Part shown: positions 53,980 through 63,573 of the stretch, one piece after another
Numbering within the stretch: position 1 is the stretch's first letter
How the letters are laid out: every line of letters begins with the position of its first letter
NCBI RefSeq assembly: GCF_947498345.1
Contig: NZ_CANMJY010000001.1
Location: 1 to 64,000 of the forward strand
Reading direction: 5' to 3'
Length of the DNA stretch: 64,000 bases
Source of the DNA: an uncultured Winogradskyella sp.
GTDB taxonomy: Bacteria > Bacteroidota > Bacteroidia > Flavobacteriales > Flavobacteriaceae
The notes under the pieces: model-generated
Databases searched by the model: none
Told to the model about the DNA's origin: nothing
The model's input: the letters and a program-made list of their open reading frames with translations, nothing else
Program-made: the position numbers and the translations under genes

Positions 53980-56787
53980 ATGAGCTTAATAAAAAGAATT
54001 CATTATTTTTTAGTGTGCTTAGTAGTACTAAGTCTTCAATCTCAAGAGGTGCCACCTATTCAGGTTTTTAATCCTCAAGATTATAGTGCCGAAGATCAAA
54101 ATTGGGCAATATCTCAAAATGAAAATGATTTTATTTATGTTGCTAATAATAAAGGACTTTTAGAATATAATGGTGCTTACTGGCAATTATACGAATCCCC
54201 TAATGATGATATTTTGAGATCAGTACATGTAGTTGGAGATAGAATTTATTCTGGCGGTTATATGGATTTTGGGTTTTGGACAAAAAACAAGTTTGGTGGC
54301 CTTCATTATAAATCTTTAACTAAAAACAAAGCTTTTAAAATTAAGGAAGATGAAGAATTTTGGGGAATCATAGATATTGAGGGATTTGTTTTGTTCCAAT
54401 CTCTAGATAGAATATATATTTATAATGCATTTGATGAGAGTACTAGAATTATTGAATCCGAATCCAGGATCAATAAAATGTATAAAACCAATGAAACTAT
54501 TTATTTTCAAAAAAGTGGGATAGGTGTTTTTAAAATAGAAAATGGAAAAGAAGTTTTTGTCACCTCGTCTCTTAGTATTGATAATATTGAGATTATAAAT
54601 GTATTTGATAATCAAAACACCTTACTATTTTTAACTAAAGAGGATGGGTTTTACGAGTTTAAAAACGATAGGGTAGAAAAATGGAATGCTACCGAAAATG
54701 CATTATCTAATGTAAGTATATATAGTAGTACAAAATTGAATGATGGAAGCTTTATTCTCGGTACTATATCCAATGGTATTATTCAATTAGATAAGGAGGG
54801 AAAGATTAGATTAAAAGTTAATAAATCTTATGGTCTAAGTAATAATACAGTATTGTCTGTTAAAGAAGACAATGATGGTAACATTTGGCTAGGCTTAGAT
54901 AATGGAGTTAATGTTATAAATTTAAACTCACCCTATAAAGTTTTTAAGGATAAGCAAGGTAGATTAGGCACAGTATATGCTTCTGTAAAAACAGACAAAA
55001 ACCTCTATTTAGGAACTAATCAAGGTTTATTTTATAAAGCGTTAGATTCTGAGTCTGGTTTTAAATTTATTACTGGTACCGAAGGGCAAGTATGGTGCTT
55101 AAAAATTTTACAAGGTATATTGTTTTGCGGGCATGATAAAGGAACTTTCATAGTTAATAATAATAATGCTCAGAAGATTTCAGAAGAAAAGGGAACTTGG
55201 GAAATAAAAGAAATAGACGATAACCCAAATCTTTTAATCCAAGGTAATTATAGAGGTTTAACCATTTTAGAAAAAAGCACAAATAAGGATTGGCGATATA
55301 GAAATAAAATAAGTGGGTTTGATATTTCATCGAGGTATATAGAGTTTTCGGGAGTTAGTGAAATACTGGTAAGTCATGAGTACAAAGGAGTATACAAAAT
55401 CGAAGTCGATAGTACTTATACCAATGTATTAGAATCTAAAAAAATAGCTATAAAACAAGGCGTAAAATCTAGTATAGTTAAGTTTAATAATTCAGTTTTT
55501 TATAGTTATAAGGAAGGTGTTTTTCGTTATGATGAAAATAACGAGAGATTTGAAAAAGATAGTCTTTTAAGTGCGTTTTTAAGTAAAGAGAAATATCTGT
55601 CGGGTAAGCTTATTAACGATAAAAAAGAGAATAGACTTTGGGGATTTAATGACAACGAGATTGTTTACATTGAGACAGGTAAACTATCAAATAAGCCCGA
55701 TGTGAACATTATATCTATTCCAGGGGAATTGCGCAGTAATAAGACGGGGTATGAGAATCTACTTAATCTGAGTGATGGTAATTATTTGTTTGGCACTACT
55801 GATGGATATTTTGTTATTAATTTAAATAAGCTTCAACAAAATTCGGATAAAATTTATTTAAATGAAGCCTCCTATAGCTCGCTCCATAACGAGTTGGATC
55901 CAATAGATTTTAGCAAGCAAGGTTTAGAATTATCAAACAAAAATAACAGCCTTAAGTTTAAGTATAGTGTTACAAATTATGATAAGCTGTCATCATCAAA
56001 ATATCAATATAGATTATTAGGTATATACGACCAATGGAGTGCATGGTCAAAAGACTCTGAAGTGTTTTTTGAAAACCTACCTTATGGGGATTATAATTTT
56101 GAAGCTAGAGCTATAACAGGCGGTGTTATTACTAACAACAAATTGTCCTATAAATTTTCAATTGACAAACCATGGTACCTAAAGCCATTAGCTATTACAT
56201 TATATGTATTATCGTTTTTATTGTTGGCACTGGTTACGCAATATTTAAATATACGTTATTATAAAAAGCAAAAACGAAAGCTTATTGAGAATAAGGAAAG
56301 AGAGTTAGAGTTGAAACAGTTGGAGAGTCAACGACAGTTAATGGAATTTAAGAATGAGAACTTACAACTAGATATTGAAAACAAAAATAGAGAATTAGGT
56401 ATTGCAACAATGAATTTGGTGAAACGTAATGAGTTTCTCAATACTATTAAAGAAGAATTGTCTAGGGGTAAATCATTAGATGATTTTAAAAAGGTAATTA
56501 AGCTCATTAATTCAAATTTAAATGACACTAACGATTGGAAACTATTTGAGGAAGCTTTTAATAATGTAGATAAAGACTTTATGAAAAAAGTTAAATCGCT
56601 ACATCCCTCTATTACTCCCAACGATCTAAGATTGTGTGCTTACCTGCGCTTAAATTTATCCTCAAAGGAAATAGCCCCATTACTTAATATTTCACATAAA
56701 AGTGTAGAGGTTAAACGCTATCGTTTGCGTAAAAAGATGGGATTAGATCACGAACAAAGCCTCACAAATTACATTTTAGAGCTTTAA
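53980..56787 (+). CDS. Membrane-spanning glycan-responsive regulator: two-component propeller, Y_Y_Y and LuxR HTH
   Basis: 935 residues. Signal peptide (to about 22), then a periplasmic beta-propeller of Reg_prop repeats (for example LSNNTVLSVKEDNDGNIWLGLDNGVNVI), a Y_Y_Y domain (about 655-710, YQYRLLGIYDQWSAW), one membrane helix (about 734-756), a coiled coil, and a LuxR-type helix-turn-helix at 880-930 (LSSKEIAPLLNISHKSVEVKRYRLRKKMG). No histidine kinase or receiver domain is present, so unlike HTCS proteins it would act as a one-component regulator that senses glycan in the periplasm and binds DNA from the membrane (SusR-like). The operon it likely controls starts 268 bp downstream. Confidence 0.93.
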   Translation: MSLIKRIHYFLVCLVVLSLQSQEVPPIQVFNPQDYSAEDQNWAISQNENDFIYVANNKGLLEYNGAYWQLYESPNDDILRSVHVVGDRIYSGGYMDFGFWTKNKFGGLHYKSLTKNKAFKIKEDEEFWGIIDIEGFVLFQSLDRIYIYNAFDESTRIIESESRINKMYKTNETIYFQKSGIGVFKIENGKEVFVTSSLSIDNIEIINVFDNQNTLLFLTKEDGFYEFKNDRVEKWNATENALSNVSIYSSTKLNDGSFILGTISNGIIQLDKEGKIRLKVNKSYGLSNNTVLSVKEDNDGNIWLGLDNGVNVINLNSPYKVFKDKQGRLGTVYASVKTDKNLYLGTNQGLFYKALDSESGFKFITGTEGQVWCLKILQGILFCGHDKGTFIVNNNNAQKISEEKGTWEIKEIDDNPNLLIQGNYRGLTILEKSTNKDWRYRNKISGFDISSRYIEFSGVSEILVSHEYKGVYKIEVDSTYTNVLESKKIAIKQGVKSSIVKFNNSVFYSYKEGVFRYDENNERFEKDSLLSAFLSKEKYLSGKLINDKKENRLWGFNDNEIVYIETGKLSNKPDVNIISIPGELRSNKTGYENLLNLSDGNYLFGTTDGYFVINLNKLQQNSDKIYLNEASYSSLHNELDPIDFSKQGLELSNKNNSLKFKYSVTNYDKLSSSKYQYRLLGIYDQWSAWSKDSEVFFENLPYGDYNFEARAITGGVITNNKLSYKFSIDKPWYLKPLAITLYVLSFLLLALVTQYLNIRYYKKQKRKLIENKERELELKQLESQRQLMEFKNENLQLDIENKNRELGIATMNLVKRNEFLNTIKEELSRGKSLDDFKKVIKLINSNLNDTNDWKLFEEAFNNVDKDFMKKVKSLHPSITPNDLRLCAYLRLNLSSKEIAPLLNISHKSVEVKRYRLRKKMGLDHEQSLTNYILEL

Positions 56788-56789
56788 GA

Positions 56790-56831
56790 CCTATACAAAT
56801 TTAAATCAATACTATACATAACCTATACAAA
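56790..56831 (+). promoter_or_regulatory. Direct repeat CCTATACAAA x2, putative regulator sites
   Basis: Two exact copies of CCTATACAAA at 56790-56799 and 56822-56831 (the wider ACCTATACAAATT is 13 bp), 32 bp apart, about three helical turns. They lie about 145-185 bp upstream of the predicted transcription start of the glycan operon. A third copy is inverted at 56956. Confidence 0.6.
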
Positions 56832-56944
56832 TTGCTTTTTTAGCCATAAAACCTAGCAATTCTTAATTAAATATTAATAAGTTAGAGTCGCAAATTAAAA
56901 GGCGGATAACTAAATTATTATCAAGTATTACCTCATTTCATTGC

Positions 56945-56974
56945 ATTGTATATTTTTTGTATAGGATAAATTTG
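56945..56974 (+). promoter_or_regulatory. Promoter of the glycan operon with embedded regulator motif
   Basis: -33 ATTG at 56945-56948 and -7 TAAATTTG at 56967-56974, with an 18-nt spacer, match the Bacteroidota consensus. The reverse complement of CCTATACAAA sits within the spacer at 56956-56965. Transcription would start near 56980, giving a leader of about 75 nt before the ATG at 57056. Confidence 0.65.
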
Positions 56975-57055
56975 AGAAATTGATAATTTTTAATTCTAAG
57001 TTTATATCCACTAATGTTGTAATTAATCAAAATAACTAAACTTAAAAACAAGATT

Positions 57056-60000
57056 ATGAAAAATTACTTTCTCAAGTTAATATTAATATGTCTTGCTATT
57101 CCTGTTTTTGGACAGGTGGATAAGGTATCAGTTCAAAATGACAGTGAAGGGATGAAATTGGTTGTAAATGGTGAGGACTTTATGATCAATGGGATGAACT
57201 GGGACTATATACCCATAGGCAACGACGTTGTAGATGCAAACTTATTTAGAAAATCAGATGAGGTTATTAAGTCTGCCCTCGATAGAGAAATGGCACTCTT
57301 AAAAAATATGGGCGTTAATGTGATACGTCAATATACAGGAGTACCCGCAAAATGGATACAGTATATTTATGAAAATTATGGCATATATACAATGCTAAAT
57401 CATTCATTTGGCAGGTATGGTCTAACATTAAATGGTGTTTGGACACCAGTTACAATTTACGACGATAAAGTTACTCAAGACCTTTTAATGAGTGAGTTAA
57501 CAAATCTAGTCAATGAATATAAAGACACTCCTGGTCTTCTAATGTACCTTTTAGGTAATGAGAATAATTATGGTTTGTTTTGGCAAGGAGCAGAAACAGA
57601 AGATTTCCCTGAAGGTGAAGAACAAAAAAGAGCAGTTGGAGAGAATCGAGGAAGACCTATGTATAGGCTTATGAATGAAGTTACTAAAGCTATGAAAGCT
57701 ATAGATACTAATCACCCAGTTGCAATATGTAATGGTGATGTTTTATTTATAGATATAATAGCTGAGGAATGCCCTGATATAGATATTTATGGAACTAATA
57801 CTTATAGAGGTGTATCGTTTGGCGATATGTTTCAAGTTGTAAAAGACAAGCTAAATAAGCCTGTAATGTTTACTGAGTTTGGTGCTGATGCATTTAGCGC
57901 AAAAGATAACAAAGAAGATCAGTACTCTCAGGCTTTTTATATGGTTGGAAATTGGAAAGAAATTTATGAAAATGCTGCAGGATTAGGAAAAACAGGAAAC
58001 TCAATAGGAGGGTTTACATTTCAATTTAGCGATGGTTGGTGGAAATTTGGTTTTGACGATAGAAAGAATGCTGATGTTCATGATAATAATGCATCTTGGT
58101 CTAATGGTGGTTATTCCCGAGATATGGCAAAGCCTGGTGATAATAATATGAACGAAGAATGGTTTGGGATTTGTGCCAAAGGTCCAACAGATCCAAGAGG
58201 ACTTTACGAATTATATCCTAGAGCAGCATATTATGCCTTAAAAGATGCGCATCAACTAAATCCGTATTCCGAAGGAATGACCTTAGAGTTTGTAAATGAT
58301 TATTTCAATAATATACAACTCATGGATGCTGTTTTGAGAGCCCGAGGAGATAAAGCTGCACTAGATGGTGGGGGTGATCAAAAAATTAGAATAAGTAATT
58401 TACAGGCTAGGTTTACTACTTTTAATACTGGTGGATCATTAATAACCACACCTGATAATGAAAATCCTAATGAGAATGTATTTCCAAACCAGCTAGGATT
58501 TGATCATATGCAATCTTACTTTGTAGGGGTTGAAGGTAATCCTGCTCCTAATATGAGGGCTAAGGTTAATTTTAACATATTAGGTAATGTAGCAGAAAAC
58601 CCTATTAATGAAATATTCTATGAAAGTGTAGGAAGACCTATTACAGTAACAGGTGTTGATGGTGGTAATAATACAGATGTAGAAATTAATGATTTTAACA
58701 GGCTAAGGGTTTATCAAGCAGAATTTGAATGGAATGCCAAAGATTTTGATTTAAGAGGGTTTTATAGAACAGGACATTATCATTGGGGTTATGAAGGGGA
58801 TTTCTTTGGTCTTTATCCAGAGTCTAACTATGGTCCAAACCTAGATATTTACAATGGTGAGATTTTAGGTTTAGAAATTGATGCTAAAGGAAAACTAGAT
58901 GGATTAAAAGCTGCTTTTGGCCCTCAACTATGGTGGGGAGCCAACCCAACAGCATTATTAAAATATCATAGAAGGTTTGGACATTATGACGTTACAGGTA
59001 TATATCACAGAGATTTACAAACAGAATTAACCTTTGATGATACTGGCCGACGTGTATTAGATGCAAATCAGGTTCGAAGTGGTGTGATTCCCGCTTGGCC
59101 AATGGAAAGAGCTACAATTGCAGTAGAACGAGAGTTTGGCAAGGTAGGTGTTACTTTAGGTGGAATCTGGGCTGGTAATCCTCTTAATGGAAGTTCGTTT
59201 CAGGCAATGGATGGTAATACTGTAGTGGTAGATAAAATTACAAGTAAAGATAATTGGGGTGGTAAAGCAAAAGTCACTTATGAAGGAGGAAAGTTTAATT
59301 GGTATGCCCAAGGCTCGGTAATGGGATTGGTTGCTAATGGAGGAGTTGATCAGACATTAACCTTTACGGGATGGAGATTGAAGGATAGTGGTAGTGGTAA
59401 TATGTCTAATTTCCTTACAGGATTTACTTATGCTACTGGCGATTTCCAAATAGCGCCAAACTTTATGTATCAGAAACCATTAGTTGATCCAATGCCTAGT
59501 GGAGTAAATGGGCCAGGTAGATTAAGAAATTTTATAGATGACCCCTTTGCAGTAAGAGGAGGTAACCGGGAAATGACAGCAGGAGAGATTTTAATTACAT
59601 ATGACCCTGAGCCAGGAACTTGGTTCTATGAATGGAATAATGATAGAGCTGAGGATGCGAAATTTGCAATGAATTTAGGTTTTGTTTATCGCAGTTTGCC
59701 TACAGCTCAAGATGCTCACATTGGTTTCTTAGCTAATCGTACTTTCTTTGCATTTCCTGATTCTGCACCAGCTGAAGATTTATGGGAAGTGCACTCAAGA
59801 ATGGTATCTAAATTAGGTTCGGATTTTGGCGTAATTGGTAATTTCTATTATGGCAACGGACAAGGTAATGGAGATAGTGATAGAACTATTAAGCGATTTG
59901 GAGGAGATATCAGAGCTATTTATAAAAAGTTAAAGTTAGAAGGTCATGTAAAAGTCAACGATTGGGGACCTTTCGATTATCATAGAGATTTTAACTTAAC

Positions 60001-60250
60001 CTACCCTTTACAGTTAATGCTAGATTTATCTACTTCACTGGGCAAGCCAGATTGGTTCATTTTACCTAGCACAACAGTTGGTATTAGAGGTATGTGGCGT
60101 TCATTAGATAGATTTTCACCAAGGTATTCACCAACTAACACCTTCACACCTAATACATTTCCTCCAGAACTTACATTAAGTCCTGCTGGATTTCCTAATG
60201 GTTCAGAATGGGAAATAAGAACCTATGTACATATTAATATTGGCAAATAA
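57056..60250 (+). CDS. Clan GH-A glycoside hydrolase fused to a predicted outer-membrane beta-barrel
   Basis: 1064 residues, signal peptide to about residue 20 (PVFGQ). Residues about 30-410 form a GH2/GH5-like TIM barrel: NGMNWDYIP, GVNVIRQYTG, putative acid/base Glu169 in LLGNENNYG, and putative nucleophile Glu274 in VMFTEFGADAF, a spacing normal for clan GH-A. From about 430 to the end the sequence is alternating amphipathic strands rich in aromatic residues and glycine (for example FNWYAQGSVMGLV, FDLRGFYRTGHYH, KFAMNLGFVYRSL), ending in YVHINIGK, as in an outer-membrane barrel. Not SusC (no plug or TonB box). Substrate is probably beta-1,3-glucan, inferred from the neighbours. First gene of the operon. 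Confidence 0.8.
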   Translation: MKNYFLKLILICLAIPVFGQVDKVSVQNDSEGMKLVVNGEDFMINGMNWDYIPIGNDVVDANLFRKSDEVIKSALDREMALLKNMGVNVIRQYTGVPAKWIQYIYENYGIYTMLNHSFGRYGLTLNGVWTPVTIYDDKVTQDLLMSELTNLVNEYKDTPGLLMYLLGNENNYGLFWQGAETEDFPEGEEQKRAVGENRGRPMYRLMNEVTKAMKAIDTNHPVAICNGDVLFIDIIAEECPDIDIYGTNTYRGVSFGDMFQVVKDKLNKPVMFTEFGADAFSAKDNKEDQYSQAFYMVGNWKEIYENAAGLGKTGNSIGGFTFQFSDGWWKFGFDDRKNADVHDNNASWSNGGYSRDMAKPGDNNMNEEWFGICAKGPTDPRGLYELYPRAAYYALKDAHQLNPYSEGMTLEFVNDYFNNIQLMDAVLRARGDKAALDGGGDQKIRISNLQARFTTFNTGGSLITTPDNENPNENVFPNQLGFDHMQSYFVGVEGNPAPNMRAKVNFNILGNVAENPINEIFYESVGRPITVTGVDGGNNTDVEINDFNRLRVYQAEFEWNAKDFDLRGFYRTGHYHWGYEGDFFGLYPESNYGPNLDIYNGEILGLEIDAKGKLDGLKAAFGPQLWWGANPTALLKYHRRFGHYDVTGIYHRDLQTELTFDDTGRRVLDANQVRSGVIPAWPMERATIAVEREFGKVGVTLGGIWAGNPLNGSSFQAMDGNTVVVDKITSKDNWGGKAKVTYEGGKFNWYAQGSVMGLVANGGVDQTLTFTGWRLKDSGSGNMSNFLTGFTYATGDFQIAPNFMYQKPLVDPMPSGVNGPGRLRNFIDDPFAVRGGNREMTAGEILITYDPEPGTWFYEWNNDRAEDAKFAMNLGFVYRSLPTAQDAHIGFLANRTFFAFPDSAPAEDLWEVHSRMVSKLGSDFGVIGNFYYGNGQGNGDSDRTIKRFGGDIRAIYKKLKLEGHVKVNDWGPFDYHRDFNLTYPLQLMLDLSTSLGKPDWFILPSTTVGIRGMWRSLDRFSPRYSPTNTFTPNTFPPELTLSPAGFPNGSEWEIRTYVHINIGK

Positions 60251-60262
60251 AATAAGCAGACG

Positions 60263-61723
60263 ATGAAAAACATTAAATTATTTAAATTAAGAAACACCAT
60301 CATTGCAGGATTATTACTTGTAATTACCTATGGTTGTGATAGAGATCTTACTGATGATATTGTTGATGCGACTTTTCCAAGTACAGCAGATGTGTTTATT
60401 GATAATCCAGTAGGACTTACAGATGAATTTTTTGAATCGTTCGATCCAGCAGAGGGTTATAATACAGAAGATACTTTTGAGGTTGTTGATGATGAGGCTT
60501 ACGAAGGAACATCTTCTATAAGAATTGACGTTCCTTCTCCCGATAACCCTAATGGATTTCTAGCAGGTGGTATTTTTAGAGACCGTGGAACAGGCCGTGA
60601 TTTAACAAGTTACGATGCTTTAACATTTTGGGCTAAGGCTACAACAACAGCCACTTTAGCTAGTGTTGGTTTTGGTGCAGATTTTGACGAAGACAAATTT
60701 ACAGTTGTTAGATCAGATGTTCAACTAAATACAAATTGGACTAAATATATAATACCTATTCCAGATGCGTCTAAACTTGTCCAAGAAAGAGGTTTGTTTT
60801 CATTTATCGCTGCTCCTTTCGATGTGTTAGGAGATGGTCCTAATGGCAATGAAATAGGGTGGACATTATGGATAGATGAAATACGATATGAAGCACTAGG
60901 AACCCTAGGTCAATCGCGACCTCGCATTTATAATGGAGCAGATTTAGTAGAAGAAACGTTTACGGGTTCTTCTTTTCAGGTTACTCCCCTAACTTATACT
61001 GCTAATTTGCCGACAGGTATTGATGCAACGGTTACTCCTGCATTTAGTTATTTTACATTTGAAAGTTCAAACCCTTCTGTGGCATCTGTAAGTGAGTCAG
61101 GTGAGGTTTTTGTTTTAGGGGATGGTACGGCTACCATTACAGCTACGTTAGCAAATAATCAAGCCGAAGGCTCTTTACAAATTAATGCCGCAGGAGCATT
61201 TGTAAATGCCCCTGACCCAACCGAACCTGCCGCTAATGTTATCTCTATATACAGTGATTCTTATACAGGAGTTAATGGTTTAAATGTTGGCGCTTTTAAT
61301 AATGCAGATATTAATATTCAAACGCAGACATTTGATAGTAATGGGCATATTGTATATGAGAATCTTGAATTTGTTGGCATGAGTTGGGATGGTACTATAG
61401 ATGTGTCTGGTATGACCCATGTACACTTAGATGTTCAGTTAACTAGCCCAGGTTCAACGCTTATCGTAGAATTGATAGATTTTGGACCTGATAATACCGA
61501 TAATGGATTAGTAGGAACAGATGGTTCTGCAGGTGGATTTAATGCAACAAGTCAACTTATGGAAGGTGACTGGGTCGGTATTGACATTCCGCTTAATGCG
61601 TTTACCCTACCAACAGGAGGTGGTGGAGCAGGAAACCCTAATTTAAATAATATGGGGTATGTTGTTTTAGTCTCTAATGGCGGATCTGTTTTAGTTGATA
61701 ATGTTTATTTCTACAATCAATAA
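60263..61723 (+). CDS. Carbohydrate-binding surface lipoprotein (CBM-like, Ig-like, CBM-like)
   Basis: 486 residues. Lipobox ends at Cys in VITYGC (about residue 25), followed by acidic residues. Residues about 55-210 look like a CBM-type galactose-binding fold (GTSSIRIDVPS, LTSYDALTFWAKATT, WTLWIDEIRYEAL). A BIG2-like domain covers 225-310 (FTFESSNPSVASVSESGEVFVLGDGTATITAT). A second similar beta-sandwich follows (320-486; THVHLDVQLTSPGSTLIVELIDFG ... NVYFYNQ). It starts 12 nt after the GH-barrel gene. Likely a surface glycan-binding protein in the role of SusE/F, though not homologous in sequence as far as I can see. Confidence 0.8.
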   Translation: MKNIKLFKLRNTIIAGLLLVITYGCDRDLTDDIVDATFPSTADVFIDNPVGLTDEFFESFDPAEGYNTEDTFEVVDDEAYEGTSSIRIDVPSPDNPNGFLAGGIFRDRGTGRDLTSYDALTFWAKATTTATLASVGFGADFDEDKFTVVRSDVQLNTNWTKYIIPIPDASKLVQERGLFSFIAAPFDVLGDGPNGNEIGWTLWIDEIRYEALGTLGQSRPRIYNGADLVEETFTGSSFQVTPLTYTANLPTGIDATVTPAFSYFTFESSNPSVASVSESGEVFVLGDGTATITATLANNQAEGSLQINAAGAFVNAPDPTEPAANVISIYSDSYTGVNGLNVGAFNNADINIQTQTFDSNGHIVYENLEFVGMSWDGTIDVSGMTHVHLDVQLTSPGSTLIVELIDFGPDNTDNGLVGTDGSAGGFNATSQLMEGDWVGIDIPLNAFTLPTGGGGAGNPNLNNMGYVVLVSNGGSVLVDNVYFYNQ

Positions 61724-61733
61724 ATTTTAAATC

Positions 61734-62603
61734 ATGAATGTAATAATTAAAAAAAATATAACGGCATTGATATTAATCTCTGGATTAATTTTCACTAGTT
61801 GTGATCTTGATGAAACCCAAGAAGTAGCAACACTAGATAATTTAGTAATGCAAGATGAGTTTGATGTAGATGGGGCACCTAACCCAGGCATGTGGAACTA
61901 CGAAATTGGCGATGGAACTGCGCAAGGCATCCCAGGGTGGGGAAATAATGAATTACAATATTACACAGATCGACCAGAAAATGTAAAAGTTGAAAACGGT
62001 ATGCTAGTACTTACAGCTCGCGAAGAATTATTTGAAGGGTCAAGTTATACTTCGGCGAGAATTACTACGCAAAACCTATTCGAACAGAAATATGGCCGTT
62101 TCGAAGCACGCATTCGTTTACCTTGGGGTAAAGGAATATGGCCAGCATTTTGGTTATTAGGCAACGATTGTGATCAAAACCCTTGGCCAAATTGTGGTGA
62201 AATAGACATTATGGAATACCTTGGCAATTCACCGACGGTAGTGTTTGGTAGTGTTCATGGTCCAGGATATAATGGTGGTGATTCTGTTTCAAAAGAATAT
62301 GGGATTGAAGATGGTCGTTTTGATACTGATTTCCACGTATTTGGTATAGAATGGAGTCCTAACCGCATTAACTACTATGTTGATGACGAATTGTACCAAT
62401 CTATAACTCCAGAATCCATAGCCGAAGATGCTCAAGAATCTATTGAAGATAGTGAACTTTCTAATGCTGGAGACTGGGTATTTAATCGTCCGTTTTATAT
62501 CATTATAAATATGGCTGTAGGTGGAGATTTACCTGGTCCGCCAAATGCTCAAACTGTATTTCCGCAAACAATGTTAGTGGACTATGTTAGAGTTTATAAT
62601 TAA
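61734..62603 (+). CDS. GH16 family beta-glucanase (laminarinase-type) lipoprotein
   Basis: 289 residues. Lipobox at FTSC (about residue 23). The GH16 active site is GEIDIMEYLG, with nucleophile Glu156, Asp158 and acid/base Glu161 (ExDxxE, the beta-bulge form found in laminarinases). Other GH16 features are WNYEIGDG, GWGNNELQYYT, KYGRFEARIRLPWGKGIWPAFW and FHVFGIEWSPNRINYYVDD. It hydrolyses beta-1,3 or mixed-linkage glucan at the cell surface. It starts 10 nt after the CBM lipoprotein. Confidence 0.95.
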   Translation: MNVIIKKNITALILISGLIFTSCDLDETQEVATLDNLVMQDEFDVDGAPNPGMWNYEIGDGTAQGIPGWGNNELQYYTDRPENVKVENGMLVLTAREELFEGSSYTSARITTQNLFEQKYGRFEARIRLPWGKGIWPAFWLLGNDCDQNPWPNCGEIDIMEYLGNSPTVVFGSVHGPGYNGGDSVSKEYGIEDGRFDTDFHVFGIEWSPNRINYYVDDELYQSITPESIAEDAQESIEDSELSNAGDWVFNRPFYIIINMAVGGDLPGPPNAQTVFPQTMLVDYVRVYN

Positions 62604-62619
62604 TTAAAAAACTAAAAGC

Positions 62620-63447
62620 ATGAAATCATTAAAATATAAAATAGCATTACTTTCTATTATTATTCTATCGTCTTCAATCATATCTTGTGAGGATAATGAT
62701 AGTGGTGTTTCCTTATTAGGTTTAGAGGCAAGGTTTTTAGCAGAAGTTCAATCTAGTACTATAACTTTTACTAATATCTCAAATGATGCAACGAGCTATA
62801 TGTGGAATTTTGGAAATGGTGATACATCCACTCTTGTAAACCCTGTAGTCACCTTTGACAATGGAACATATAATGTAACCTTAACTGCATATGATGATAA
62901 TGGAAATTCTGACATATTTTCTGAAACGTTTACAATAGATTGCGAAACATCAGAAAACATTGACCCTGCTAACGGTAATCTTAACTGGACGTTTTTTACT
63001 GTATCAGATGATACAACATTTGATGCATTTGGTAATACAGCAGGTTTTATCGTAGAAAATCCTGTTATAGATGCGGTTAACTCTAGTTGTAGTGTGCAAC
63101 GTTATGAAAAAACAGCAGGATGTTTCACTTTTGCAGGATTAGGTGTTGGGTTTGATACGCCAATAGATTTTTCTCTGCCAGAAACGGGAAAAACCTTTAC
63201 AATGAAGGTACTTGCTGAAACACAACTAACAGATGTTACATTACGATTAGAATTTATGCCATTTCCAAATACAGAACCTTCTCAAGACAGAGTGGCTAGT
63301 ATTACACAATTGGGAGAGTGGCAAGAACTAACATTTGACTTTACTGATGTGCCTTCTGGAACGTTTCAGAGTATGATTATTTACTTCGAAAGAAATGCAC
63401 CTTGTGACGGCGATATCTATTATTTTGATGATATAATTCAACAGTAA
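62620..63447 (+). CDS. PKD-domain lipoprotein with C-terminal CBM-like module
   Basis: 275 residues. Lipobox ends at Cys in SIISC (about residue 23). A PKD domain at about 37-108 shows ATSYMWNFGNGDTST and GTYNVTLTAYDDNG. The C-terminal 150 residues (residues about 125-275; FTFAGLGVGFDTPIDFSL, DVTLRLEFMPFPN, IYYFDDI) look like a carbohydrate-binding beta-sandwich. Two cysteine-rich spots (CSVQRYEKTAGC; APCD) may form disulphides. Starts 16 nt after the GH16 gene. A surface glycan-binding role fits the setting, but there is no direct proof. Confidence 0.82.
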   Translation: MKSLKYKIALLSIIILSSSIISCEDNDSGVSLLGLEARFLAEVQSSTITFTNISNDATSYMWNFGNGDTSTLVNPVVTFDNGTYNVTLTAYDDNGNSDIFSETFTIDCETSENIDPANGNLNWTFFTVSDDTTFDAFGNTAGFIVENPVIDAVNSSCSVQRYEKTAGCFTFAGLGVGFDTPIDFSLPETGKTFTMKVLAETQLTDVTLRLEFMPFPNTEPSQDRVASITQLGEWQELTFDFTDVPSGTFQSMIIYFERNAPCDGDIYYFDDIIQQ

Positions 63448-63523
63448 AAACATATCAAATATGGTTTTGTTAAGTCTATAAATGACTAACAAGTTTTAAT
63501 AAAAATCACTAATAATTTTCAAG

Positions 63524-63557
63524 ATTTCAGTTTTACTACAATATGTTAAACTGAAAT
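63524..63557. repeat. Inverted repeat ATTTCAGTTT / AAACTGAAAT
   Basis: 10-bp arms, 14-nt loop, in the 126-bp gap between the PKD lipoprotein and the phosphorylase-like gene. No T run follows, so an operator or mRNA processing structure is as likely as a terminator. Confidence 0.4.
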
Positions 63558-63573
63558 GTTAAGTAGCTAGCTA

